The notes under the pieces: generated by a model
The model's database searches: none
The model's input: only the letters and a program-made list of their open reading frames with translations
Told to the model about the DNA's origin: nothing
Position numbers and translations under genes: made by a program
Shown: in pieces, positions 17,180 to 24,424 of the stretch
Numbering within the stretch: position 1 is the first letter of the stretch
Layout: each line of letters begins with the position of its first letter
DNA from: Candidatus Yanofskyibacteriota bacterium
GTDB taxonomy: Bacteria; Patescibacteriota; Minisyncoccia; 2-02-FULL-40-12; GWA2-44-9
Length of the DNA stretch: 43,417 nucleotides
Direction of reading: 5' to 3'
Assembly: GCA_023245235.1 (NCBI GenBank)
Contig: JAHFKT010000005.1
Span: 3,073-46,489 of the forward strand

Positions 17180-18618
17180 AAAACACCATCAACCGACAAT
17201 CAGGCCAGATCACCCTCTACGTACTTATATTCAGCGCGGTTTCGATCATTATTCTGTCGGGATTTGTCCTGTGGGCTGATGTGAATATGCGGGCTGTCTT
17301 CCGGGACAGTGACAAGGCCCAGGCCTTCATGACGTCGGAGGCCGGCATTGAGTACTACCGGTGGCATTTGGCGCACGCTCAAAGCGATTATAAAGACGGC
17401 ACAAGCGGAGCCGGTCCGTATGTCCACCAGTTCCGCGACAAAGACGGCGCCATCATCGGCGCGTTTTCGCTGAACATCACGGCTCCCCCGGTCGGCTCGA
17501 CCGTCGTCACCCTCAACTCAACAGGAACTGTCACTATAAACCCGACGGTCAGCAAAATTATTGAAGCAAAGATGGCAATCCCATCTTTTGCGAAATATGC
17601 GGTAGCCGTCAATGATTTCGTATGGTTCGACGTGGGCACCGAGATCTTCGGGCCGATCCATTCAAACGGCGGCGTACGCGTAGACGGCCTCGCGCATAAT
17701 CTGGTCACGAGTGGCGTCGCAACGGTTAATGACCCTAACCATTCGGGACAAGCGGAGATCGGCGTCCACACTCATGTAGCTCCGATCGACCCGCTCCCAC
17801 CCGCACCTGCGCCAAACCGGCCGGATGTATTCATGGTAGGTCGGCAATACCCGGTTGCCCAGATCGACTTTGCCGGCATCTCGCAAGATCTTTCAACCAT
17901 CAAAACAAACGCCCAGTCCGGCGGATTCTACCGCAGCCCCTCCAACAGCGGCGGATACCATATTGTCCTGAAGACCAATGACACCTTTGACCTCTACAAG
18001 GTCACGAAGACCCTGAAGCCGCCCAATGGCTGTGTCACTGTCCTTGGCGAACAGGACTGGGATACCTGGACCATCCAAACCGAGACCCTGCTGGGCACGT
18101 ATGCATTTCCCGCAAATGGCCTTATCTTCATCGAAGACAATGTGTGGGTAGAAGGTCAGATCAATACTGCACGCCTTACCATCGCGGCAGCGAATTTCCC
18201 CGAAAACAAAACTAAGTACGCCCATATCACGGTCAATAATGATCTTCTGTACAGTAATTACGACGGCCAGGATGTTATAAGCCTTATTGCACAGGGAAAT
18301 TTCAACGTGGGCATGTATAGCAGCGACATCCTTCGCATTGATGCGGCCCTCATCGCCCAGAATGGCCGCGTCGGCCGCTATTACTACAAATCAGGATCCG
18401 GAAACCAGAACCGGTGCAGCCCCTACGATACCCGCCAGAAGATCACCCTATACGGCATGATATCATCCAATGAGGGCTATGGTTTTTCGTACAGCGACTT
18501 CACGGGGTATGTCACCCGCATCATTATCTTTGATCCGAATTTCCTGTACGGACCGCCGCCGAGTTTTCCGCAAACCGCTGATTTCTACACGCCCATCTTC
18601 TGGAACGAGTTGAAATAA
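17176..18618 (+). CDS. PilX-like pilus assembly protein with a large beta-helical domain
   Basis: 480 residues. The N-terminus (QSGQITLYVLIFSAVSIIIL) is a pilin-like hydrophobic helix without Glu5, as in PilX or GspK, followed by a SEAGIEYYRWHL segment usual for PilX N-terminal domains. From about residue 145 a repetitive beta region begins with FGPIHSNGGVRVDG, a motif I associate with the domain found after PilX-like N-termini in CPR genomes (family name from memory). Later stretches (ISLIAQGNFNVGMYSSDILRIDAALIAQNG) look like a beta-solenoid. Likely a minor pilin that primes the pilus tip. Last gene before the right pilin; 100 nt separate them. Confidence 0.8.
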   Translation: MKNTINRQSGQITLYVLIFSAVSIIILSGFVLWADVNMRAVFRDSDKAQAFMTSEAGIEYYRWHLAHAQSDYKDGTSGAGPYVHQFRDKDGAIIGAFSLNITAPPVGSTVVTLNSTGTVTINPTVSKIIEAKMAIPSFAKYAVAVNDFVWFDVGTEIFGPIHSNGGVRVDGLAHNLVTSGVATVNDPNHSGQAEIGVHTHVAPIDPLPPAPAPNRPDVFMVGRQYPVAQIDFAGISQDLSTIKTNAQSGGFYRSPSNSGGYHIVLKTNDTFDLYKVTKTLKPPNGCVTVLGEQDWDTWTIQTETLLGTYAFPANGLIFIEDNVWVEGQINTARLTIAAANFPENKTKYAHITVNNDLLYSNYDGQDVISLIAQGNFNVGMYSSDILRIDAALIAQNGRVGRYYYKSGSGNQNRCSPYDTRQKITLYGMISSNEGYGFSYSDFTGYVTRIIIFDPNFLYGPPPSFPQTADFYTPIFWNELK

Positions 18619-18680
18619 CGTATTGTTGATAATTATACTATCGTCAACCGTATACTATTATAAGGAGGGGTCGATTCATA

Positions 18681-18910
18681 TCAGCATTTATCAACCAATT
18701 AAATAATATCTTACATTTATGAATACAATCCGTAATCAGAAAGGGTTCACCCTTATCGAAATCCTGGTCGTTATCGGTATTATCGCCATCTTGGCCGCGG
18801 TCGTCATCATCGCCATCAACCCGGCCCGTCAGTTCGCCCAAGCGCGCAATACCCAGCGCTGGAGCAACGTCAACACCATCCTGAACGCGGTCGGTCAGCG
18901 CATGGCCGAC
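18681..18910 (+). repeat. inverted repeat arm R of the pilus locus
   Basis: Partner of 11996-12225 (about 4 mismatches in 230 bp). It begins 38 bp before the right pilin ATG and ends at codon 64. Immediately upstream lie a TATACT box (18651-18656) and an AAGGAGGGG stretch (18662-18670) with no start codon at the proper distance. Confidence 0.95.
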
Positions 18911-19162
18911 AACAGCGGCATCTGGGTGGCCACCGGCGGCTGTCCCGCACCCATCCCATCCACTCCGACCAGCATCGGCACGGCCGGATTCAATCTGGCA
19001 GTCTGCATCGTGCCCACCTATGTGTCCACGATGGTCATCGACCCTTCCGTCGGCAATCTCGCTTCGACCGGATACACTATCTTTCAAACAGCCGGAACCG
19101 GCCGTATAACAGTCGCGGCACCGTACGCAGATCTTACTGAGGTGATCTCCGTCACCCGTTAG
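18719..19162 (+). CDS. type IV major pilin, right copy
   Basis: 147 residues, class III leader and N-terminal helix identical to the left pilin except N44. The globular part differs: CPAPIPSTPTSIGTAGFNLAVC spans the presumed disulfide loop (short arms shared with the left copy are PTPT/STPTS and CIVPTYVSTMV). The C-terminus VISVTR parallels ISVSR. It reads away from the operon, and may be co-transcribed with it or use the TATACT box at 18651. Two pilins with shared stems and different heads are the arrangement expected for a variable or dual-type pilus. Confidence 0.93.
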   Translation: MNTIRNQKGFTLIEILVVIGIIAILAAVVIIAINPARQFAQARNTQRWSNVNTILNAVGQRMADNSGIWVATGGCPAPIPSTPTSIGTAGFNLAVCIVPTYVSTMVIDPSVGNLASTGYTIFQTAGTGRITVAAPYADLTEVISVTR

Positions 19163-19177
19163 GAGAACCATACGAAG

Positions 19178-19198
19178 CGCCCCGCATGGGGGCGTTTT
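19178..19198 (+). terminator. terminator of the right pilin
   Basis: Six-bp GC stem (cgcccc/ggggcg) with a 5-nt loop followed by TTTT, 16 nt after the stop. Confidence 0.7.
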
Positions 19199-19242
19199 GT
19201 GTTCGTGGGAGTGGTGGTGGGCCTATGGTATACTTAGATTAC

Positions 19243-20898
19243 ATGAAGATATTTCTGGTATTGCTCATCGGTGGGCTGTTGTGGGCGTCCCCGGGCCATG
19301 CGGCAGTATTCTATGAGTTCGATCCCGATTATTCTCAAAGCCTCCTGGTCGCCTCTTCGGAAACGGTTTCCGAGGTGTTCCTGCCGCTCAACGATTACCT
19401 CGGCTCTTTGGACTTCTGGGTCAGTAATGCAAATACGTCGGGGGTTGTGACTTTTACGCTGTACAATACCGCCGGAACGGCAGTAGCGGAACGCACAGTG
19501 AACGTGCCGGCGATCGCTGATACGGAAGACGGTACGCGTCTTCATGTTGCTTTGCCGGCACAGCTAGCGGTGACCGGCAATACTCCATACCGTGTCCGCA
19601 TTGCAACCGCAATTCCGACGTTCCGGCTGTACTATGCCGATGCAGTACGTCTGCTGGCTCATAACGGATCGCCGCTACCGACGTATACGGGCGGCCTCGC
19701 ACGGATCGGAGACAACGATATGGCGTTCAGCTTTAAATTCGCGCTGTATGAAGATCATGAAAGCACGCCGCCGCAGCTGACCGGAGTAACGGTCACCCAA
19801 CAAAGCTCGACCCGGACCGATATTACTTTTAATGCGAATGAGCCTGTTGACCGCCGTCTGCAATATGGCGGGATCGCCATCAACTACACCGGCGAATATC
19901 CCTCATGCGCCCCGGACATACAGGTATGCTCATTGACCCTTGCTGTCTCTCCGGCGACAACGTATCAGTACACGCTAACCGTACAAGATGTCTGGGGTAA
20001 TCAATCGACGGCGACCGGCAATTTCACTACGCTCGGCACGGGCCAAGCCCCGACACCTACTCCTGCGGCCAGCATCCCGGCAAGTCCGACACCGACCGTA
20101 AGTCCGTCGCCTACGCCCGATACTACGGCGCCGGCGATGATCAACGCACGCCTTATTGCCTCCACGGCGCATACCGCCTCATTCGCCTGGACGACAAATG
20201 AGGCTGCCAACAGCACCGTCGTCGTGCAACTGCTGCCATACCTGATAACCGCCGGAGCTAACAGTGACAGTACTCTGGAACTGGAACATTTTATTCAGGT
20301 GGTCAACCTTTCTCCTGACGCTTACTTTCGTGCCACTATCACCTCTTCGGATGCCGTCGGTAATTCCTCTCAAGCGACGGTTGATTTTTTGACGCCCGGC
20401 GAGACGACCGCGCCGACTCCGACCCCGTCGAAAACCCCCGGAGCAACGCCCCCACCCGCGATCTCACCGACTCCAACCCTGACTCCCGTCGGTACACCGG
20501 GAGTGACCGGTCCGCCGGATAACCCGCAAATTACCTGGTCACCGCCCGCCGGCGGCGACCCGGCGGCCGGATATCGCGTCGATATTTTTGACAGCACAAA
20601 TAAATTCATAAAAACCATTATTGTACCCCCGGGACAGCATCAGGTTGCTGCGGGCACTCTTCCGGCAGGAAATAATCGCGTGATAGTATACGCAAATAAT
20701 AACGGAGTATTCGAAAAGGTCGCCGCACCGAAATACCTGAACACGGGATCACGGAGCTTCCTGGAGCGCGCCGTAAGTGCCCTGCCGTACGTGCTTGGCG
20801 GCATCGTTGTTATTATTTTTATCGTCGTCATGGTGATGAAACTGCGTAAGCCGAAACCTCCCGTTATACCACCTCCAGCCGGTCGGACCGGCCGATAA
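19243..20898 (+). CDS. membrane-anchored surface protein with fibronectin-like domains
   Basis: 551 residues from the ATG at 19243, chosen because it yields a clear signal peptide (FLVLLIGGLLWASPGHA) and lies 8 nt after TATACT. The mature part has a beta-sandwich (about 20-170), a fibronectin-III-like domain (about 175-265), a Thr/Pro linker, a second similar domain (about 290-385), a second Thr/Pro linker, a third short beta domain and a C-terminal membrane helix (LPYVLGGIVVIIFIVVMVM) followed by a basic Pro-rich tail inside. Function unknown; probable cell-surface binding or spacer protein. Codon use resembles the pilus genes. Confidence 0.85.
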   Translation: MKIFLVLLIGGLLWASPGHAAVFYEFDPDYSQSLLVASSETVSEVFLPLNDYLGSLDFWVSNANTSGVVTFTLYNTAGTAVAERTVNVPAIADTEDGTRLHVALPAQLAVTGNTPYRVRIATAIPTFRLYYADAVRLLAHNGSPLPTYTGGLARIGDNDMAFSFKFALYEDHESTPPQLTGVTVTQQSSTRTDITFNANEPVDRRLQYGGIAINYTGEYPSCAPDIQVCSLTLAVSPATTYQYTLTVQDVWGNQSTATGNFTTLGTGQAPTPTPAASIPASPTPTVSPSPTPDTTAPAMINARLIASTAHTASFAWTTNEAANSTVVVQLLPYLITAGANSDSTLELEHFIQVVNLSPDAYFRATITSSDAVGNSSQATVDFLTPGETTAPTPTPSKTPGATPPPAISPTPTLTPVGTPGVTGPPDNPQITWSPPAGGDPAAGYRVDIFDSTNKFIKTIIVPPGQHQVAAGTLPAGNNRVIVYANNNGVFEKVAAPKYLNTGSRSFLERAVSALPYVLGGIVVIIFIVVMVMKLRKPKPPVIPPPAGRTGR

Positions 20899-20987
20899 GA
20901 ACCCCGCGCACCCTACTCGAATGGCCCTTTTGACGGGTCAACGATTATGCTATAGCATGGCACAGAGAACCTTGAAATTCTGAAGCC

Positions 20988-21344
20988 ATGATCACCGTCG
21001 AAGCTATCGCCGCTTCTAAGATCAGGGAACTGATGTCCCGAGAGAATCCTGACGGCATTCCGGAGACGGCGGGCCTGCGGCTCTTTGTCCGGGGCGGCGG
21101 ATGCTCGGGATTTCAATACGGATTGACATTGGAATCAAAACCGAACGAAACCGACCAGGTTTTTGAAGTTTCGGGATTGAGGGTCTTTGTTGATCCGATC
21201 AGTATCCGATACGTCGACGGCGCTGAGATCTATTACCACCATTACGACAGCATCCTCGGCGGCGGGATCGCCATCAAGAATCCCAACGCAACAAGCACCT
21301 GCGGCTGCGGACAGTCGTTCACGACGGAACCCCCTCAAGAATGA
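20988..21344 (+). CDS. A-type iron-sulfur cluster carrier (IscA/ErpA/HesB family)
   Basis: Delivers Fe-S clusters to target proteins. The 118-residue sequence keeps the three cluster-binding cysteines: C39 in RGGGCSGFQYG and C105/C107 in STCGCGQSF. The central strand region (VFEVSGLRVFVDPISIRYVDGAEIYY) fits the family, though VD replaces the usual LDG at one site. Upstream lies a TTGACG ... TATGCTATAG element about 40 nt before the ATG. The stop codon lies in the loop and first arm base pair of a weak terminator. The presence of a carrier suggests Fe-S proteins are made, although the nearby glycosylase has lost its cluster. Confidence 0.93.
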   Translation: MITVEAIAASKIRELMSRENPDGIPETAGLRLFVRGGGCSGFQYGLTLESKPNETDQVFEVSGLRVFVDPISIRYVDGAEIYYHHYDSILGGGIAIKNPNATSTCGCGQSFTTEPPQE

Positions 21345-21352
21345 GGGTTTTT
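21328..21352 (+). terminator. terminator of the Fe-S carrier gene
   Basis: Short stem ccctc/gaggg with 6-nt loop followed by TTTTT; the TGA stop is inside the hairpin. Confidence 0.6.
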
Positions 21353-21354
21353 AC

Positions 21355-21383
21355 TTGAATATAAAGCCGGTATTTGATACTAT
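21355..21383 (+). promoter_or_regulatory. tRNA-Ile promoter
   Basis: TTGAAT, 17 bp, TACTAT; the -10 box ends 12 bp before the tRNA 5' end, giving a leader of about 5 nt. Confidence 0.55.
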
Positions 21384-21395
21384 GCATGGGCCTTT

Positions 21396-21467
21396 GGGTG
21401 CGTAGTTCAGTGGTAGAACGCGTTCCTGATAAGAACGAGGTCGTAGGTCCGATTCCTACCGCACCCA
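21396..21467 (+). tRNA. tRNA-Ile (anticodon GAU)
   Basis: Acceptor GGGTGCG/CGCACCC, D arm GTTC/GAAC with a 7-nt loop, anticodon stem CGTTC/GAACG with loop CTGATAA (anticodon GAT), variable loop AGGTC, T stem GTAGG/CCTAC, discriminator A; CCA not encoded. The T loop reads TCCGATT, so position 55 is C in place of the near-universal U (pseudouridine). Located about 9 kb from the 16S gene rather than in an rRNA spacer. Confidence 0.95.
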
Positions 21468-21481
21468 CCGAAGTGAGTACT

Positions 21482-21511
21482 GATAAAACACCGTTTATGC
21501 GGTGTTTTATC
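21482..21511 (+). terminator. tRNA-Ile terminator
   Basis: Perfect 12-bp arms (21482-21493, 21500-21511), loop tttatg, T4 in the 3' arm. Confidence 0.75.
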
Positions 21512-21521
21512 GTTCCGGGGC

Positions 21522-21550
21522 TTGCAAAAAAATCGAAAAAATGTTAATGT
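21522..21550 (+). promoter_or_regulatory. candidate promoter of the glycosylase gene
   Basis: TTGCAA, 17 bp (A-rich), TAATGT, followed by a leader of about 30 nt with an AGAGGA element 16 nt before the ATG at 21588. Confidence 0.5.
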
Positions 21551-21587
21551 ATTGGCACTACAAAGAGGACACGATCAACCTATACGT

Positions 21588-22160
21588 ATGAAGACGGTCC
21601 CAACCACAACTTCCGAAGAATTAGTCAGGGTCAACAAAGCCCTGAAAAAGAAATTTCAGGATAAGAAACTGATATTCGGGAGTGGTTCTGTCGACGCAAA
21701 AGTCATTTTCGTCAGCGAGATCCCGGGTGCCGATGAAGAGCGGGAATCAAAACCCCTCACCGGCAACTCCGAAAAAGTCCTCCATCAGGTTCTCCGCACT
21801 CTTGGTATCGATAAGAAGAAGATCTACGTGACCAGCGTGGTCAAATACTTTCCGACCGGCGGCAAGATACCGTCTCCGAAAGAGATCAAATCGTATGTCC
21901 CCTTCCTGAAAGAAGAGATCAAAACGATCAATCCGCAAGTTGTGGTCACGCTCGGAAACATGGCTTTGAACGGCATCGGTCTTCGACAGCCGCTTGATAA
22001 TGTCCATGGCCGTACATTCAATTTCGGCAGTTACGAACTGGTCCCCACATTTCACCCGAGCCATGCCGCCAAGAATCCTCAGATCCGGGGACTTATGGAG
22101 GCCGATCTCGCAAAGCTTAAAGAACTGCTCAAAAAACCGGTTGAACCGGAACAGGCGTAA
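21588..22160 (+). CDS. uracil-DNA glycosylase, family-4-like, without Fe-S cysteines
   Basis: Removes uracil from DNA. The 190-residue protein shows the family-4/5 layout: VIFVSEIPGADEE (motif A, normally GEAPG), NSEKVLHQVLRTLGI, YVTSVVKYFPTGGKIPSP (normally NVVKCRPP), VVVTLGNMALNGI and motif B HPSHAAKNP. Family-4 enzymes bind a 4Fe-4S cluster with four cysteines; this protein has no cysteine at all, with Tyr and Ser at the usual Cys sites. It is therefore either a cluster-free variant or a divergent relative. The start at 21588 is chosen because the longer frame overlaps the promoter. Confidence 0.85.
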   Translation: MKTVPTTTSEELVRVNKALKKKFQDKKLIFGSGSVDAKVIFVSEIPGADEERESKPLTGNSEKVLHQVLRTLGIDKKKIYVTSVVKYFPTGGKIPSPKEIKSYVPFLKEEIKTINPQVVVTLGNMALNGIGLRQPLDNVHGRTFNFGSYELVPTFHPSHAAKNPQIRGLMEADLAKLKELLKKPVEPEQA

Positions 22161-22192
22161 ATAAAACCGGGGCCTATGGCCCCGGTTTTATT
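22160..22192. terminator. bidirectional terminator, glycosylase / transketolase
   Basis: Perfect 15-bp arms with loop tat, flanked by A4 and T4; it covers the last base of the glycosylase stop and most of the transketolase stop. Confidence 0.85.
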
Positions 22193-23171
22193 ATTTCTTT
22201 CTCGAGATAACTTTTTTGACCGCCTCTTTGATGGCATCTTTACCGAGCCCGAAAGCCTGTATCAGCTCGGCGGCCGTGCCCGATTCTCCGAACCGGTCCT
22301 GAGCTCCGATGAATTCCTGCGGTACCGGATAGTTCTTGGAGAGTACTTCAGCGATCGCTGAACCCAGACCGCCGTTGACCTGGTGCTCCTCTACCGAAAC
22401 GACTGCGCCGGTCTTTTGCGCCGCCGCGACGATGGTCGCAACATCGATAGGTTTTACGGTATGGGAGTTGATGACCATGCACTCTATCCCCTCACCCGCC
22501 AGTTCTTCGGCAGCAATCAGCGCATTATGAAGCAGTATCCCGCAACCGATGATGGCGGCGTCTTTGCCGTCCCGGTAGATCTCCGCCCGGCCAAGCATGA
22601 ATGGAGTATCCGGCGTCGTGAACACCGGGGATTTTTCCCGGCCCAGCCTGATATAGCTCGGCTTATCGTTGAACGCGACGGCCACCGTCGCCTTTTCCGC
22701 TTCAACCACATCACAGGGCACAACTACGGTCATGTTCGGCTGGACCCGCATCAATGCGATATCTTCAAGGGCCTGGTGAGTTGCACCGTCAGGGCCGACC
22801 GATATGCCGGCATGGGCTCCGGCTACTTTGACCGGCACATTATTAAGGGAAATATTTGTGCGGATCTGCTCATTGTTGCGGCCGGGGCTGAACACGGCAT
22901 AGGAAGAGATGAACGGAATTTTGCCGTAGTTAGCAAGGCCTGAAGCAACGGTCGCAAGATTCTGCTCCGCCACGCCGATCTCGATGAAGCGGCCGGGGAA
23001 CTTCTCTTTGAATAAGTGCGAGAATGTCGATTCGGTCAGGTCGGCACACAGCACTACTACCCGCTCATCCTTTTCTCCGGCCGTAACCAAACCCTTGCCG
23101 TATCCCTGCCGGGTCGGCGCCATTTCGGTCTTGGACAGGTCTGCAACTAATTTTGCGTCCGGATACGTCAT
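22191..23171 (-). CDS. transketolase, C-terminal half (pyrimidine and C domains)
   Basis: Second subunit of a split transketolase of the non-oxidative pentose phosphate pathway. The 326 residues comprise the pyrimidine-binding domain (RQGYGKGLV ... RFIEIGVAEQNLATVASGLA, with catalytic Glu in the GVAEQN motif) and the C-terminal domain (ECMVINSHTVKPIDVATIVAAA, VVSVEEHQVNGGLGSAIAEVL). The N-terminal TPP-diphosphate domain is on the gene at 23538-24401, separated by a small membrane-protein gene. Ends in a terminator shared with the glycosylase. Start ATG at 23171. Confidence 0.94.
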   Translation of the reverse strand: MTYPDAKLVADLSKTEMAPTRQGYGKGLVTAGEKDERVVVLCADLTESTFSHLFKEKFPGRFIEIGVAEQNLATVASGLANYGKIPFISSYAVFSPGRNNEQIRTNISLNNVPVKVAGAHAGISVGPDGATHQALEDIALMRVQPNMTVVVPCDVVEAEKATVAVAFNDKPSYIRLGREKSPVFTTPDTPFMLGRAEIYRDGKDAAIIGCGILLHNALIAAEELAGEGIECMVINSHTVKPIDVATIVAAAQKTGAVVSVEEHQVNGGLGSAIAEVLSKNYPVPQEFIGAQDRFGESGTAAELIQAFGLGKDAIKEAVKKVISRKK

Positions 23172-23231
23172 ATCGATATATCATATGCGGTCTCTGTAAC
23201 TCCGCCCTATTGAGAGAGCGGAGCAAAGAGA

Positions 23232-23507
23232 CTACATCTTCTCTTTCATTCCATCCTTTAGCCCGTCTTTCATGCCATCCTTCATCATGCCGTGCCAGCC
23301 GCAGCAGCCGCACGATTTAGTAGTCTTGGTCAATAATACCAAAATAATTACTACCCAAGCCCAATAACCTGCGCTGAATCCCCAGACCATCCGGTTACCC
23401 CAGCTTGCCCAGAAGAAGAGGACCGCTGATACCCACGCTAACACGCCCAACACCATGTCTACTTTATGGTGCGGACACTTGCACATATTTCCGTTCATAT
23501 TCCACAT
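23232..23507 (-). CDS. small two-span membrane protein with Cys motifs
   Basis: 91 residues; family not recognised. The start at 23507 is set by the strong AAAGGAGGTG 6 nt upstream. It has an N-terminal CKCPHHK motif, two hydrophobic segments (about 18-36 and 46-63), a CGCCGWH motif and a repetitive tail, MMKDGMKDGLKDGMKEKM. The Cys and His clusters suggest metal or thiol chemistry at the membrane; this is inference. It sits between the two transketolase halves, an odd place for a membrane protein, and uses a canonical ribosome binding site unlike its neighbours. Confidence 0.75.
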   Translation of the reverse strand: MWNMNGNMCKCPHHKVDMVLGVLAWVSAVLFFWASWGNRMVWGFSAGYWAWVVIILVLLTKTTKSCGCCGWHGMMKDGMKDGLKDGMKEKM

Positions 23508-23537
23508 AACCAACACCTCCTTTCAAAATGCATCATA

Positions 23538-24401
23538 TTATTGATGTTCGCTCGTTATTTTACCGCCCAGCGTCCGTAACTCATCCAAAAATTTCTTTGC
23601 CTCTTCCGGCTTGGGCGGTTTGCCATGCCAGTTATAATCAAATTCCATCTCGCGGATCCCCTTCCCCGGAATGGTGTGGGCGATGATGACCGTCGGTTTT
23701 TCGAAAATTGCCGCTGCTTCATGTGTGGCATCGACGAACGCTTCGATGTTATTGCCGTCTATCTCAAGTACGTGCCAGTTGAACGCTTCGTACTTGGCCC
23801 GCAAGCTTTCCAAGGGCATAATATCCTCGGTCATTCCGTCTATCTGGATATTGTTGCGGTCAATAATAGCGGTCAGGTTGTGGAGTTTGTTCTTGCCGGC
23901 GAATAATACCGCCTCCCACGTAACGCCGGAGTCGTGCTCCCCGTCGGACATCGCGCAATAGGTCCGGAATTTCTTGCCGTCCATCCGTGCGCCATAGGCC
24001 ATACCGCAAGCCTGACCGAGACCCGAACCGAGCGGACCCGATGTTGTCTCGACGCCCGGCAAGCGCATCCGCTCGGGATGACCCTGGAGACGAGTGCCGA
24101 ATTTCCGCAGTGTTTTAAGCTCTTCGACGGGGAAATAGCCCGACATCGCCATCAGCACATAGTGGATGGGGCAGATATGGCCGTTGGAAAGAATGAGCCG
24201 GTCGCGCTCGGCCCAATCGGGGTTCTTGGGATCATGGTTCAGTACATGAAAATACAGGGCCGTAAAAATATCGGCCATGCCCAGCGGCCCTGCCGTGTGT
24301 CCACTCCCCGCCTCCGTCAGCATCTCAATCAAAAGCTCCCGCGCATCATTCGCCTTTATTTCCAACTCCTCTACTTTTTTGTCATCAATATATTGGGACA
24401 C
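23538..24401 (-). CDS. transketolase, N-terminal half (TPP diphosphate-binding domain)
   Basis: First subunit of the split enzyme. It carries the TPP-binding EAGSGHTAGPLG (usually SGHPG), the long ILSNGHICPIHYVLMAMSGYF block, TTSGPLGSGLGQACGMAYG and the diphosphate/metal motif SDGEHDSGVTWEA...IIDRNNIQIDG. The start is uncertain: GTG at 24401 avoids the gap overlap and fits the family N-terminus, while an ATG at 24479 would overlap gap by 55 nt. No Shine-Dalgarno is seen for either. It lies directly downstream of gap, linking glycolysis and pentose phosphate enzymes in one unit. Confidence 0.88.
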   Translation of the reverse strand: MSQYIDDKKVEELEIKANDARELLIEMLTEAGSGHTAGPLGMADIFTALYFHVLNHDPKNPDWAERDRLILSNGHICPIHYVLMAMSGYFPVEELKTLRKFGTRLQGHPERMRLPGVETTSGPLGSGLGQACGMAYGARMDGKKFRTYCAMSDGEHDSGVTWEAVLFAGKNKLHNLTAIIDRNNIQIDGMTEDIMPLESLRAKYEAFNWHVLEIDGNNIEAFVDATHEAAAIFEKPTVIIAHTIPGKGIREMEFDYNWHGKPPKPEEAKKFLDELRTLGGKITSEHQ

Positions 24402-24424
24402 GTAACCGGTTTTGAGAGCCTCTG

